Both the position numbers and the translations under genes were made by a program. From Venturia oleaginea (taxonomy: Eukaryota; Ascomycota; Dothideomycetes; Venturiales; Venturiaceae): a stretch of DNA of 64,000 bases. This document shows, piece by piece, positions 21,456 to 32,348 of the stretch. The stretch lies in contig JABMLP010000021.1 of NCBI GenBank assembly GCA_013176395.1, forward strand, positions 1,054,001-1,118,000, given 5' to 3'. The notes under the pieces are model-generated. The model saw nothing but the letters and a program-made list of their open reading frames with translations, did no database searches and was not told the origin of the DNA. Each line of letters begins with the position of its first letter. Position 1 is the stretch's first letter.

Positions 21456-22574
21456 TTGCATTTGACAAACTTGAATTCGAAAGAGGGGTGCCAAAGTCGC
21501 TCACTCACCTGCAAATATGAATCCGCCAGCAGCTAGCATGGCGGGGAAGATGTAGAGCCACGAGTATTCTTTAGGGTCGGTAGGACGTCGGAACATGTCC
21601 AGCATCCGCTTGGAAATTATGAATCCTCCAGAGATGTTGACGAACGCCAATAGAACTGAGAGAGCACCAAATGCCTGGGGTATAGTTTCTGGAAAGTATC
21701 CTCCTCCCATGATGAAGAAGCCTCCCACGCCGACAATCCCTGAGATGGCGTTCGTTACACTCATAAGCGGAGAGTGTAGTGCCGGAGCAACACCCCAGAC
21801 TACACGATAGCCGATCAGAGAAGCTAAACCTGTCGTGAAGACATTGGTCATAAACAAAGGTGAGGTCAGCTTTCCGAGCGCCAATAAGCCACCCATTCCT
21901 CCGGTAACGGCTGTTACATCCCGGACCGTCTTTTTCCAGGGGGTTATGGCCTTGACTTCCTCAACTTGTATGGCTGATGCTTTTACAGCCGGACGCGGAG
22001 GAGATGGTCTTGGAGCAGGTGGTAGAATCTTTCCACTGTTTGTAACGATGGATCCACGAACTACCTCGTCCTCAAGATTAATGCCAAACATCTTGTCCCC
22101 GGTGGAGATTGAAAGAAGAAATTTGGTGATGTTGTTCGAGTACAGCGTTGACGACTGAGTGGGAAGACGAGAGGCCAAATCAGTGTAGCCAATAATTGTA
22201 ACACCATGCTCTACCGAGACCTTCCCAGGAATAGTCGCATTACAATTACCGCCAGCTTCGGCGGCGAGATCAACGATAACGGAGCCGGGTTTCATGGCCT
22301 CAACCATTGCCTTGGTGATCAGCTTGGGAGCTGGTCTTCCAGGAATCATAGCGGTGGTGACCACAATGTCGACTTCTCGGCATTGCTCCATGAACAGCTT
22401 CATCTCAGCTTCAATAAATTCCTTGGACATCTCTTTGCCATAGCCGCCTGCTCCACTGCCGTCTTCTTGGATCTCAACCTCCAAGAACTCTGCACCTAGA
22501 GACTGAACCTGTTCACGAGCAGCAGACCTGGTGTCGAAACCACGAACGATGGCACCCATTCGCTTAGCTGTCGT

Positions 22575-22703
22575 TGTCAAATGAACTCATTTCATTCACC
22601 TCATTTGTACTAGCTTGAGCACGAGCCCCTCAATCGTGTATATATATGGGCATGCCCACGATCATCAATTCAGACTTTAGTCTGCTTCATCTACCTTTTG
22701 ACA
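22575..22703 (+). repeat. Copia left LTR
   Basis: 129 bp, identical to 28,138-28,266. It contains a TATATATAT box near 22,640 followed by the short inverted repeat GGGCATGCCC. It begins inside a codon of NNT. Confidence 0.97.
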
Positions 22704-22738
22704 GGTTATGAGCCCGGGCTTGCACTACCGCTGTGCCC
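22704..22738 (+). other. Copia primer-binding site, 5' half of initiator tRNA-Met
   Basis: Directly after the LTR the sequence GGTTATGAGCCCGGGC is the reverse complement of the anticodon stem-loop of initiator tRNA-Met (loop CUCAUAA). Complement-like sequence continues toward the D arm (ACTACCGCTGTGCC against GGCACAGCGGTAGT). This is the copia-type primer, an internal cleavage fragment of the tRNA, rather than the tRNA 3' end. Confidence 0.75.
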
Positions 22739-23009
22739 ATATATAATTTGACCTACCACGCAAAGCAGATTCCTTGGTGTTGAATCACCACGCGGCCAAC
22801 GGCTTTCTATGACCCATTCGAACCCTCCCGCTGATCTCTCTCACGTCAAGGCACACGACAAATCTCAGAACCTCGTCGATTGCGCTTCTAGTTACTACAA
22901 GCCCTGTTCACGCCGCTTCTCAGGTCTCTCGCTCCCCTACACGTCAGAAATATCACCCGTACAGTTCCTATCGCTCATACAAATCCTTGCATTAGCTAAG
23001 TGGTCTTCG

Positions 23010-23664
23010 ATCATGTCTCCGTGACCCGCTACGACGGTGAGCAGGCATGCAATCAATGCTGAAATTTAAGCCAGATCTCTCGGTCACGTCTCCGTGACCC
23101 GCTAGGACGGTGAGCAGACATGCACTCATGGCCGAAACTTAAGCCAGATCTCTCGATCATGTCTCCGTGACCCGCTACGACGGTGAGCAGACATGCACTC
23201 ATGGCTGAAACTTAAGCCAAATCCCTCGATCATGTCTCCGTGACCCGCTACGACGGTGAGCAGACAAGCACTCATGGCTGAAACTTAAGCCAAATCTCTC
23301 GATCATGTCTCCGTGACCCGCTACGACGGTGAGCAGACATGCACTCATGGCTGAAACTTAAGCCAAATCCCTCGATCATGTCTCCGTGACCCGCTACGAC
23401 GGTGAGCAGACATGCACTCATGGCTGAAACTTAAGCCAAATCTCTCGATCATGTCTCCGTGACCCGCTAGGACGGTGAGCAGACATGCACTCATGGCCGA
23501 AACTTAAGCCAGATCTCCCGATCATGTCTCCGTGACCCGCTACGACGGTGAGCAGACATGCACTCATGGCTGAAACTTAAGCCAAATCTCTCGATCATGT
23601 CTCCGTGACCCGCTACGACGGTGAGCAGACAAGCACTCATGGCTGAAACTTAAGCCAAATCTCC
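23010..23664 (+). repeat. Nine tandem 73-bp repeats in the Copia leader
   Basis: Nine copies of a unit starting ATCATGTCTCCGTGACCCGC. Copies 2-9 each contain ATGGCTGAAACTTAA or its GCC variant, that is Met-Ala-Glu-Thr-stop, the same first four residues as Gag (ATGGCTGAAACTCAA at 23,720). The array seems to have grown from the Gag start region, with CAA changed to TAA. Copies 2-4 and 7-9 share variants (TAGGACGG in 2 and 7, ACAAGCAC in 4 and 9), so a higher-order five-unit period is visible. The array ends about 55 bp before the true Gag start. Confidence 0.92.
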
Positions 23665-23719
23665 TCGACTGCGACGATGCGATACAATCACTAAGTCTTC
23701 ATATTCTCAATCTACACTC

Positions 23720-26700
23720 ATGGCTGAAACTCAAGCCGGATTCGGCTCTGGATCCTTCAAATTCAAAGACATACCAATACTTCAGGATGGTTATTCTGTT
23801 ACTATGTGGATTGAACTGGTGGACACCTATCTTCTCCACCAGGATTTCGAACTTATCCTTGACAATCCCATCTTACCTCCTACCGTCGAAGGCGTCACTA
23901 CTCGAAACTCTACAACCCCAGACTTATCGGTCGTATGGAAGAAATCACAAAGACTTGCTCTCTCCGCCCTTCGCACGCGTCTCGGAACAGAAGCTAAGTC
24001 CTGGGTGAAGGATCCTAAGTTTGACACTGTCAAGAAGCTCTGCGATGAGCTGCTTAAGAGATTCAGACCTCAGGGCGCCGGCACATTCGCAGAACTATGC
24101 AGGGAATGGAACAACCTCTCATATTCGAACTCTCCAGACCTTCTTTCCTACACCGAAGACTTCAGACGTATTATCCGCGCCTTCGACGAACTCAACTCAG
24201 ACGTCGTGCTTCCAGTACCCTTTATCGTCCAACATTACCTAGGTAACCTTGGCCCTGCCTTCGATACCTTTATCAGTACCTACAATCAGACTGCCAACAT
24301 CCTCAAGACTGAAAAGAATGACCCAATCTCCTTCGAAGAAACCGTTCATCGCGTCAGGAACGAGGAGCGTAGTCATCTTAACACCCACTCTACAGTCGCT
24401 GCAATGGTCATTCAACCCTCCATTCCTTCCCTTCCAACTACCTTTGTGCGAAAAGGCGTGTACAGCGAAGAAGTCATCGGTGATACAGTCAAAATCCACG
24501 CATCTTATTGTACCAAATGCAACCGCGCATTCCATACCAAGCACGAATGCTTTCACAATCAGAAAGGCAACCAGAATCAACAGAAGAGACCTCGCGCTGA
24601 TACCAAAGACACCAAGAAGCCAGATACCAAGAAAGTTACCGCCTTAATGGCTCGAGAGGACTTCCCTTGGACTGACCTTCTTCACCAATGGCTGCTGGAC
24701 AGCGCCTGCGGCCGTCACCTTACCTGGGATCGCTCTGCATTCGTCGAATATCGCGCCCTTCCTCCATCTCAACAGCGTCAATTCAGTGGTCTCTCTGGCT
24801 CTACAGCAAAAGTCATCGGTACAGGCACAGTCAGACTCTGGGTCACCACTACCAAAGGCTCATTTCGCCCTGTAGACTTTCATGGAGTCGAACATTGCCC
24901 TGAGGCAGGTGTTAATCTGCTATCCTTTGACCAACTTCTCTCTAAAGGCGTCAACTTCTCAGTTGACACATCAGGCTTCAAAATCTATATCCCAGACAAG
25001 TTCACATTCACCACCGGTCGCGTCAATGGCGTCTTCCCTCTCCATCTTAGCCGTCAACCCGTATCTTTTGCAGCCATCAATTCAGATACATTACAACTCT
25101 GGCATGAAAGGCTTGCACACATCAGTCCTCCACGCATTCGCGCTCTCGAAAAGATGGTGACAGGAATGGACCTCTCAAGACCTATCGATCGCCAACCTCC
25201 ATGCGAAGCCTGCATGCTTGGGAAGATGAAGAGGACACCTCACACTGGTCACATCATGAGAGGGCGCTTCAAACTCGATCTAATCCATTCAGATGTCACT
25301 GGGCCCTACCCAACGCGTGGTTTTCGCGGAGAACTATGGGTTGTCAGCTTCATTGATGACTATACTGGCTATTCTGAGGTCCATTTCATGAAGCATAAAG
25401 ATGAGGTGTTTGCTCTCTTCCAGCAATTCACGCTCACCCACGAGACTGCTACTATGCGAATTCATTTCTACCAAACTGACAATGGAGGAGAATACGTTAA
25501 ATCAGCAGATGAAGCCGTACTTCTCTCTCAGGGAATCACTCACCACTGCACGACTCCATACAATCCTGAGCAGAATCCTCGATCCGAGCGCTTCATCGGC
25601 GTCATCTCGTCAATGGCAAACCCTATGATGATTGCCTCACAACTTCCTACCAAGTACTGGCCTCTCGCATATGCCTACGCCAACTTTGTACGCGTCTTAG
25701 GACCCCATCCCAGCCTTACAATGACCATCTTTGAGGCCTGGACCTCCATTGCTCCCGCAGTCTCCAATATGCTCATCTTTGGTAGCAACGGCTGGGCCAT
25801 CACAAGGAAGACCAAAGGCTTCACAGATCGCTCCCTAGCAGGCAAATTCGTTGGCTTCGATGGCCACAGCATCTACAAAGTCTTGCTCGAAAATGGTCGC
25901 ATCATTCGTACATCAACCTTTCACGCCGACGAATCCATCAAGCGCCGCCAACCTATCACTTATCATCATCAACTCCCCATCTCAACCACACCCATTGAAC
26001 AACCTGGTCATCTCTCTCGCTCACCAACCCCTCAACGCGTTGAGCCACCAGCTCGCGAAGAGGCTACTCTCCCAGATTCCGAAAACTCTGACTCCTCTAA
26101 CCTCTCTGACCCTCCATCAGTGATGGGTGACGCGCCACCACGAGAATCCCACTCCGTCGCGGTGAGAACACGTCGCCCAGATCGCCCAAGCAAGAGAACC
26201 CGTGAGGCTGCAGGCCTTAACTCATTTATTGGCCTGTACAGCGTCAACAAAGCCACAGAAATTGCGAAGCTCATTGATGAATATAAGCCTACCCACGATC
26301 GCGAACCTATTGTTCTTACTGAGGAGCAAGCAACCCTCGCCTTTCACGCCAATATCGCCAAATCCTCTGCCTACTGCCTCCTCTCCTTCCTAAGCCTCGC
26401 AGCCTCTACTGAGCCATTCGAGCCTACAACATACAATCAAGCCATGTCATCACCTTATGCTCCTCAATGGCTCAAGGCGATGAAGGAGGAGATGCATTCA
26501 ATAGATGACAACAACGTCTGGACACTCACAACACTCCCAGAGGGCGCAAGGCCACTGACGGGTAAATGGGTGTTCAAATTGAAGCGCGGTGCCGACGGCA
26601 CTGTGCTGAGATTTAAGGCAAGATACGTGGTGAGAGGTTTCGAGCAGGAATTCGGCATTAACTTCCATGATACCTTTGCCTCTGTGGTAAAGCCGATGAC

Positions 26701-27502
26701 ATACAAAGCTCTCTTTGCTATTGCTGCCTCCCTTGACTGGGAGATTGAGCAGATGGACGTCAAAACTGCCTTTCTCTATGGCGAGGTTGATGAAACTATC
26801 TTCGTTTGTCAACCTCGTGGCTTCGAGGTTGGTGATGACTACTGTCGGCTCAATCGTGCATTATACGGCCTCAAGCAGGCACCTAGGGTTTGGTATGAAA
26901 CTCTATCCGCATTCCTTGTCTCTCTCGGGTTCTCAATGCTAGATAGTGACTTCAGTGTCTTCCACAAAGGACAGCTGTTCGTCGCTATCTATGTTGACGA
27001 TCTTCTGCTTGTTGGGCCCGATATGAACGAGATCAATCTTCTGAAAGATGCCTTGCACAAGCGCTTTCAGATGACTGACCTAGGGCCGGCAAAGTTCTAT
27101 CTCGGCATGGCACTTCAGAGGGATCGTCAGAATCGCTCAATTGCAATTAACCAAACTGCATACATCACGAAGATTCTCGAGGATCATGCCTTCTCCGATT
27201 GTTATCCAAAACCCATTCCAATCAACCCATCTTGCCGCCCTGAACCCGCCAAAGAAGACTACCGTGTAGACCCTCAGTTCAGAACTAAATATCAATCCGC
27301 TGTCGGGTCACTCATGTATGCAATGCTCGGTACCCGGCTTGATATTGCCTTTGCAGTCTCTCTCGTCAGTCGCTTTGCGGCCAATCCAACCATCGCACAT
27401 TGGTCCTTGGTGGAAGACATCTTTCGCTACCTCAAAGGTACCATCTCTGCCTCACTCGTCTACAAAGGTGAACTCGAAAACCTGGTAGGCTTCACTGACT
27501 AA
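23720..27502 (+). CDS. Copia Gag-Pol polyprotein, stops inside RNase H
   Basis: 1,260 residues from the ATG at 23,720. Gag is at the N-terminus, with a zinc knuckle [14 protein letters not shown] (CX2CX4HX4C) near residue 258. The protease has [13 protein letters not shown], a departure from the usual D-S/T-G-A. The integrase has an HHCC finger (LWHERLAHI...CEACMLGK) and a core with Asp in LIHSDVTGP, Asp in QTDNGGEYV and Glu in NPRSERF. RT has [35 protein letters not shown] and the active site IYVDDLLL. The frame ends at TAA 27,500-27,502 where family members continue FTD-x-DWAGD; the remainder lies in another frame. Confidence 0.95.
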   Translation: MAETQAGFGSGSFKFKDIPILQDGYSVTMWIELVDTYLLHQDFELILDNPILPPTVEGVTTRNSTTPDLSVVWKKSQRLALSALRTRLGTEAKSWVKDPKFDTVKKLCDELLKRFRPQGAGTFAELCREWNNLSYSNSPDLLSYTEDFRRIIRAFDELNSDVVLPVPFIVQHYLGNLGPAFDTFISTYNQTANILKTEKNDPISFEETVHRVRNEERSHLNTHSTVAAMVIQPSIPSLPTTFVRKGVYSEEVIGDTVKIHASYCTKCNRAFHTKHECFHNQKGNQNQQKRPRADTKDTKKPDTKKVTALMAREDFPWTDLLHQWLLDSACGRHLTWDRSAFVEYRALPPSQQRQFSGLSGSTAKVIGTGTVRLWVTTTKGSFRPVDFHGVEHCPEAGVNLLSFDQLLSKGVNFSVDTSGFKIYIPDKFTFTTGRVNGVFPLHLSRQPVSFAAINSDTLQLWHERLAHISPPRIRALEKMVTGMDLSRPIDRQPPCEACMLGKMKRTPHTGHIMRGRFKLDLIHSDVTGPYPTRGFRGELWVVSFIDDYTGYSEVHFMKHKDEVFALFQQFTLTHETATMRIHFYQTDNGGEYVKSADEAVLLSQGITHHCTTPYNPEQNPRSERFIGVISSMANPMMIASQLPTKYWPLAYAYANFVRVLGPHPSLTMTIFEAWTSIAPAVSNMLIFGSNGWAITRKTKGFTDRSLAGKFVGFDGHSIYKVLLENGRIIRTSTFHADESIKRRQPITYHHQLPISTTPIEQPGHLSRSPTPQRVEPPAREEATLPDSENSDSSNLSDPPSVMGDAPPRESHSVAVRTRRPDRPSKRTREAAGLNSFIGLYSVNKATEIAKLIDEYKPTHDREPIVLTEEQATLAFHANIAKSSAYCLLSFLSLAASTEPFEPTTYNQAMSSPYAPQWLKAMKEEMHSIDDNNVWTLTTLPEGARPLTGKWVFKLKRGADGTVLRFKARYVVRGFEQEFGINFHDTFASVVKPMTYKALFAIAASLDWEIEQMDVKTAFLYGEVDETIFVCQPRGFEVGDDYCRLNRALYGLKQAPRVWYETLSAFLVSLGFSMLDSDFSVFHKGQLFVAIYVDDLLLVGPDMNEINLLKDALHKRFQMTDLGPAKFYLGMALQRDRQNRSIAINQTAYITKILEDHAFSDCYPKPIPINPSCRPEPAKEDYRVDPQFRTKYQSAVGSLMYAMLGTRLDIAFAVSLVSRFAANPTIAHWSLVEDIFRYLKGTISASLVYKGELENLVGFTD

Positions 27503-27971
27503 CTGGGCTGGCGACGTCGGTACAAGGCGATCAACATCTGGATATCTTTTCAACATCGGCAGTGGAGCAATTAGCTGGTCATCCAAACGACAAGCTACAG
27601 TGTCACTCTCCACTTGTGAGGCCGAATACATTGGTCAAACGAATGCAGCAAAAGAGGCCATTTGGCTGCAGCGACTACTTCACGAGATCAACCCCGAATT
27701 CGGTCCTACCACTACAGTCATCTATGCTGACAATCAAGGCGCCATTGCTCTCGCCAAGAACCCACAATCACACGGCCGCAACAAGGCTATGGACGCAAAG
27801 CATGACTGGATTCGAGAGAAGGTCGCCAAAGGTTCCATCATTCTCAAGTACATACGGACTGCAAAGATGGTCGCCGACGGCCTCACCAAAGGCCTGCCAA
27901 GGCCCACATTCGAAAACTTCAGGGCCGCCCTGGGCATCATGATTGACGCGATTCCATGGCCCTCATTCTGA
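27503..27971 (+). pseudogene. Copia RNase H remainder, out of frame
   Basis: The frame from about 27,504 to 27,971 reads on as Copia RNase [63 protein letters not shown] and a normal end. Between FTD and WAGD there are four bases instead of the expected six, giving a stop and a frame change. Either a 2-bp loss in this copy or an assembly error; no programmed frameshift is known at this point. Confidence 0.85.
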
Positions 27972-28137
27972 GTCGACTGGCGGCACTTTCTTATCATTAT
28001 ATTATCTCAATGTGGTTAGCCTGCTGGCGGTCTCAATCTCTCTCCTCTATGTCTGCTGGCATTCTCCTTGGTCTTTCAGGATCTTTCAATGGATTCAACT
28101 CATTTGCACGATCTCATTCTGTCTCAAGCAGGGGGGC

Positions 28138-28266
28138 TGTCAAATGAACTCATTTCATTCACCTCATTTGTACTAGCTTGAGCACGAGCCCCTCAATCGT
28201 GTATATATATGGGCATGCCCACGATCATCAATTCAGACTTTAGTCTGCTTCATCTACCTTTTGACA
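28138..28266 (+). repeat. Copia right LTR
   Basis: 129 bp, identical to the left LTR. It is preceded by a G run (polypurine tract at about 28,125-28,137) and followed by GTCGT, the right target copy, and then NNT coding sequence. Confidence 0.97.
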
Positions 28267-29417
28267 GTCGTAATAGCAGAAAGCCCTGCTACACCAGCGC
28301 CAATGACCAATACCTTGCAAGGGGGTATCTTACCGGCGGCCGTGCTTTGACCAACAAGGAATCTGCCAAATTGGTTGGAAGCTTCGAGGACACCTTTGTA
28401 GCCCGCAATATTGGCCATAGAAGAAAGGGCGTCGAAAACCTGTGCACGCGAGATTCGCGGTATCATATCCATAGCAAAGGACGTGGCATGGCGCGTAGCG
28501 ATTGCATCAACGAGATCCTTGTTCTGGCTGGGCTGCATGAAAGAGATCACCACGGCTCCTTCTTTGATCTTACTGACTTCGTTGCTCTTTTCGGACATAC
28601 TTGGGGCTCGAACCTTGAGAATGATATCGCTGTCACTCCATATAGCAGTAGCTTGGTCTACCAGGGTAGCGCCAGCACGTTGGTAGGCCTCGTCCGTGAA
28701 TTGGGCTTGAAGCCCAGCATTGCGTTCAACAAGAATTCGACTAAAGCCTTTCTTCAGAAGCAAGACGACATTTGCAGGTGTAATGGCTACTCGTTTCTCT
28801 CCAGGGAACGTTTCTTTTGGGATACCAACACTGAGACTCGCGTACGGGACCCCTGATTCGACTGGAGGGTCGATAGGTGCTTCGCGCTGGCGGACATGGC
28901 TGGAGGATAACGATCTGCTCAAAACTAGTCACGCCATTAGCCTCGTTCTTGATTTTACGAACGAATGTATTGGTTTCACAGCTACGGCGAGGCCATCAGT
29001 AGCACAAGCTAAACCCGAATTTTGACATTTCCAACAGGAGATCAAGGGCGATGAATCTGACGATTTCGGCTTTCAAGGTTGCCACAAAGTCATCAATATC
29101 AATCTTGACTTGAGAGACTTCGATTCTAACGGATGGAAGACAATGAATTGGAGGAAGCTTGGCTATGCCCATGGCGGCGCGTAACTGGACAGCCTCCACC
29201 AACACATCAAGATTTCGTAGTACGTACCTTTTTGCGCCCCCAAGAAATGCTTGGGGACATGTTTTGAGGTACTGTTGTACTTCCTAGTATAGCTCGGGTC
29301 TCTTCCGCCCAATCGATGGTGATTGGGGCAAGGCCGTCCCGACTGGAAAGTCGAGGCGGAGGGCTTAAAGAGGAGTCTGTCGTCCAGAACAGGCCTCAGA
29401 CGCAATAGGGACTTCAT
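28267..29417 (-). pseudogene. NNT: NAD(P) transhydrogenase, 5' part (cut off by Copia)
   Basis: Start of the transhydrogenase gene on the minus strand. Exon 1 (29,417-29,228) encodes a basic, Ser/Arg-rich leader of 63 residues (MKSLLRLRPVLDD, RKYNSTSKHV) that looks like a mitochondrial targeting peptide. A 303-bp intron (GTACGT...CTAG) follows, and exon 2 from 28,924 encodes the NAD-binding domain I: SVGIPKETFPGEKRVAITP, SDIILKVRAPS, AMDMIPRISRAQVFDALSS, ANIAGYKGVLEA, GQSTAAGKIPPCKVLVIGAG (dinucleotide-binding motif follows). The exon stops being NNT at 28,267, where the Copia LTR begins. The native promoter would make only a truncated protein that ends in the LTR. Confidence 0.93.
29045..29105. 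mobile_element. Possible degraded hairpin element, copy 6 (NNT intron 1)
   Basis: On the minus strand GATATTGATGACTTTGTGGC and GCCGAAATCGTCAGATTCAT form an imperfect inverted repeat with the same order of blocks as the other copies (ATCGAT-like arm, then GGC/GCC). It lies in the 303-bp first intron of NNT. Similarity is weak. Confidence 0.3.
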
Positions 29418-30385
29418 GATTGCAAAGTCCCATGTGGTCGGAAATAATCGGGTCCTAGGAGATAGGGATTGGCTCGATGATTCCGGGCACCTGAGACAAC
29501 CTGCAAAGTTCGGGGATTGTCGGCGCCAGGAGTATGATAGGAGTGGTCCCTTTGCAGAGCCGCATAAACACGATACCCTCGAGCTGTGGTGTTGAGGAAG
29601 TTGCGTCTTGCATTTCCTCCACCGAGGAAGTTAAGCACAATTGGTCATCTGCCATATTGGATATAGCCGGCCGGCTTTATGCCGTGTTGCCGAGTCATTG
29701 AACTTCCTCTCTCTAGTAATACGAGCTTGAAGCTGATTTGCTGAATGTGAGGAGTGAAGTCTTGAAACCTTGGGCGGGGGCGGGATCGTTTGCGGGGAAA
29801 TTACTGCCTCAAATTCAAGGTCAAAGTTTGTTTTACGCCAGGCAGATTGTGGTTTCAATCCTTGCCATTGAAAAACACTTCGTCTCTGTGATATCCACGC
29901 TACTCCTAGTCAAGGAGTCTGTCTTCCTTCAATACTATTGACCATCTTCCCTTCTTCTTGATAGCTACTAAAAATCAACGCGAGTTTTATTTGGCAAAAA
30001 AGAAAGGCTGGCTGCTAACACGACTCAGACTCGAACTGACAGTTACAGATTCCGGGGGTACACGCCGAAAGGCCCCACGATACCGCTTGCGCAATATATA
30101 ATGCTTGGTCCTGGACCACCCTTAGGTCTATCGTGCTAGACATTATACTATCGTGTCTATTGGTATGGAGGCTGCAGGATCTATATATATGATGGAAGCA
30201 CAAAATCAAGGAAGCTCAGGTTTGCATGTTCAGACTTTCGCTCTAAAATATTGCATTCTCAAGAGATCTCATCAAAGATTAGAAATACCAGCAGCCCCAG
30301 CTTACATCGACACTACCAGCCGGCCAGCAATTATCGATGCATAAAGGTGATTCCTTCGCGTCATCTTTCCCATGCTCGCTTACTC
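29418..30385. other. NNT upstream region, no protein gene seen
   Basis: Should contain the NNT promoter next to 29,418. Apart from the Pol III-like sequence at 30,016-30,110, I see no supported feature. Confidence 0.5.
30016..30110 (-). tRNA. tRNA-like sequence with Pol III signals, probably a pseudogene or SINE-like
   Basis: On the minus strand an A-box-like TTGCGCAAGCGGT is followed about 45 nt later by a B-box-like CAGTTCGAGTCTG inside a plausible T arm (GTCAG-TTCGAGT-CTGAG). A TTTCTTTTTT terminator stretch follows at about 29,996-30,006. The 5' end does not pair well with the 3' acceptor strand, so a normal cloverleaf is doubtful. Confidence 0.35.
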
Positions 30386-31066
30386 TTAAAGTCTCTCCTC
30401 CGGGATCTCTTCACTTCTCTTTTCACCAATCTCATTCCTTAGTCTGTTTATCATCCTCAGACAATGATCAAACAATGTCACTTCAGCTCTAAAGTACCAC
30501 TGACCAAGTCTTAGAGCATCGTCCGGTTTAATAGCAGCAGCAGCGTTTCCAGCATTCTTCTCCTCCGCTTCCTTGCGCACCTTGCCTCTTCTATTAGTAG
30601 CCTCGTCTTCAAGCTCGGCCTTCTTCCGTGCCATAGACTCCACAGCGTCATCCTCGTACTCAGCAGGTTCTCCAAGCTCTTCGAAAAATTGGTCTAGAAT
30701 TTCGGCACCGTGCTTTGCCATCTCTTCCAGTTCGCCAAGATTTTTCTCCCGGCTCTGGTTTTGGTGCCTGCTCGTGAAGGCGGTCTTGTCTGCTTCGTAT
30801 TAAGTACCTCGAAAGTGGACGGCATGACGTTCAGTCGCTTTGTAGCCGCTCTCCTGCAAATCTTTGCGTTCGATATAGAACTTTCGGATATCGCAATACA
30901 GGGGATTGACTTCGGCCAACACAAACAGAAGGTTGCGCCAATGTATTGTGCTCATAAAGCAAGTGTAGTCTTCTATTTCTTCTTTAGGTTGTGAGGTCAA
31001 CATGAGGAGGGCGATTTCGGGATTTTTCTTTACATTTCCGGTAAAGTTGATTCTTGTTTTGCCCAT
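30386..31066 (-). pseudogene. Coiled-coil protein gene with an in-frame stop
   Basis: Two blocks in the same minus-strand frame: GKTRINFTGNVKKNPEIALL to AVHFRGT (31,066-30,803), and after one TAA codon, YEADKTAFTSRHQNQSREKN running into EEMAKHGAEILDQFFEELGE and a Glu/Lys/Arg-rich, probably helical tail ending at 30,386. The stop is one C-to-T change from CAA. No splice sites explain it. Family not recognised. Confidence 0.5.
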
Positions 31067-32348
31067 GGACCATGGTAGGAGTATTCGATTATGCTTGAGG
31101 CTGAGTGAAAAGGAGTTATGATAGCGGTTCTTGGCCGGAAGAATTCTCTCGCCCTCTTATTTCTTGTCAAGGTTTGTAACAAGCATCGGCAGTGCGTTCG
31201 CAAACTCTTCACTCTCGGGCCTGATAGAAGCAAATTGTCACATGGAGTTGATTGCCGGACCAAATTCTGCTCGTTTTACGCACCCGGGGGTTAACGACTG
31301 TTTCCATGACCATGAAAAGGTAGAACAAAGGATTAATATGACGGCGGAAAGTTCCCCATTGACGACCGAGTTTTGACGCCTGTCTTCATCTGCCATTTAC
31401 CAGCTCTAGTTCGAGTTGCTAAAGGAGGTAGGGGATAGGTCATTTACCAGCTCTAATTCGATTTATTAAAGGAGTTGGGGGATAGCTATCACTCGGGGAA
31501 TATCTTCGCACTCAGTAAGCGTCGTCCTCCTGTCATCAAGCCGGGTCGTGATCAGGTTCTATTTGCTTATGGGGTACATGCCGTAAGTTCGTTCTTCTCA
31601 GAGAGTTCAATGTTTTGGATGACAGGACTCCAACGGAATATGGATAAAGGGAATGGCAGGAAAATGCCTGTCATGCTCTCAAATCGCCTTTGTAAAGTGG
31701 CTCAGGCGCTGAACGCATCACGATCAGTTCACCTGAGATATCGCGGTCCTCTCCGAACCCGCCTCAGTTTTTCGGGAGTTTGTCTGATGTTAGACGGTCT
31801 CGAAATGGCTCTAGAGCAGCACTTCAAGATTAAATCAGATGGATAAAGTCAAATGAAACGGGATGTTGTTGTTTTTAGAGTCGTTTGATTTCCGTTCACG
31901 GAACCGTAGTATTTGTCAGCTTCCGATCCCGGCGGAAAGAAAACTTCCTCAGGGCTCTCCCCTTCTCTCAATCAGCTCTCATCAACATGTTCAACTACTA
32001 TTGCTTCTATATTTTGACGGATTTCTTCGATTGAATAGCTTCGAATTCCTGTCCGGAGCGGCTTCCGTGCCCCCTGGTGATGATTGTTTAATGTTTCTCG
32101 ATTGTACAGGCCGACTTGCTAGAATTGGTAAAGTGATCACGCAGATGGAGATATTAGAAGAGGTATGGTATTTTGTGTCCAGCAGCTTGGCTTCTTCAAT
32201 TTTCGAATTTGTTTGTTTAAGACATAATTGAGTAGCTACTGCTGGACAATGGTTCAAGGATCATTGGTGCCATGGTAAGTCGTCCTCGCTCTGCTTTCAT
32301 GAAGAAGCCTCCGTATCTCTTCGGTGACAGGTAGCTTTGCCTTTCGTA
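31067..32348. other. No supported gene; diverged tandem duplication
   Basis: No frame on either strand shows recognisable protein. Two copies of a 47-bp segment starting CATTTACCAGCTCTA lie at 31,394 and 31,441 and differ at about seven positions, mostly transitions. Confidence 0.5.

Larger units (their letters stand above)
19651..22574 (-). pseudogene. NNT: NAD(P) transhydrogenase, 3' part (cut off by Copia)
   Basis: Proton-translocating nicotinamide nucleotide transhydrogenase of the mitochondrial inner membrane; it uses the proton gradient to make NADPH from NADH. This part encodes the rest of domain I (LGAEFLEVEIQEDG, VDIVVTTAMIPGRPAPKL, GGNCNATIPG), the membrane domain II ([29 protein letters not shown]) and the NADP-binding domain III ([56 protein letters not shown]). 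Exons are 22,574-21,509, 21,341-20,682, 20,517-19,879, 19,827-19,753 and 19,700-19,651, with introns of 167, 164, 51 and 52 bp. The coding region is broken at 22,574 by the Copia element; the first base of the LTR interrupts a codon. With the element and one target copy taken out, the whole gene has 1,110 codons plus stop, the normal fused size. Confidence 0.93.
22575..28266 (+). mobile_element. Ty1/Copia retrotransposon inserted in the NNT coding exon
   Basis: A 5.7-kb element with short 129-bp LTRs (22,575-22,703 and 28,138-28,266) that are identical by eye, TGTCAAATG at the start and TTTTGACA at the end. A perfect 5-bp target duplication GTCGT flanks it (22,570-22,574 and 28,267-28,271). 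Inside: a primer site complementary to a half initiator tRNA, a leader with nine 73-bp repeats, one gag-pol frame in the order Gag, protease, integrase, RT, RNase H, and a polypurine tract CAAGCAGGGGGGC before the right LTR. Gag-pol is broken by a small indel in RNase H. Identical LTRs indicate a very recent insertion. Confidence 0.97.

Noticed and set aside
23010..23664. CRISPR-like array
   Set aside because: Units are directly adjacent 73-bp tandem repeats without unique spacers, in a eukaryotic retrotransposon leader.
28254..28922. Separate alanine-dehydrogenase-like gene at 28.3-28.9 kb
   Set aside because: It is the first domain of NNT; the reading continues exactly at 22,574 on the other side of the Copia element.
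31475..31846. 123-residue plus-strand frame
   Set aside because: No recognisable domain, no supporting splice pattern and mixed codon use; not enough to call a gene.
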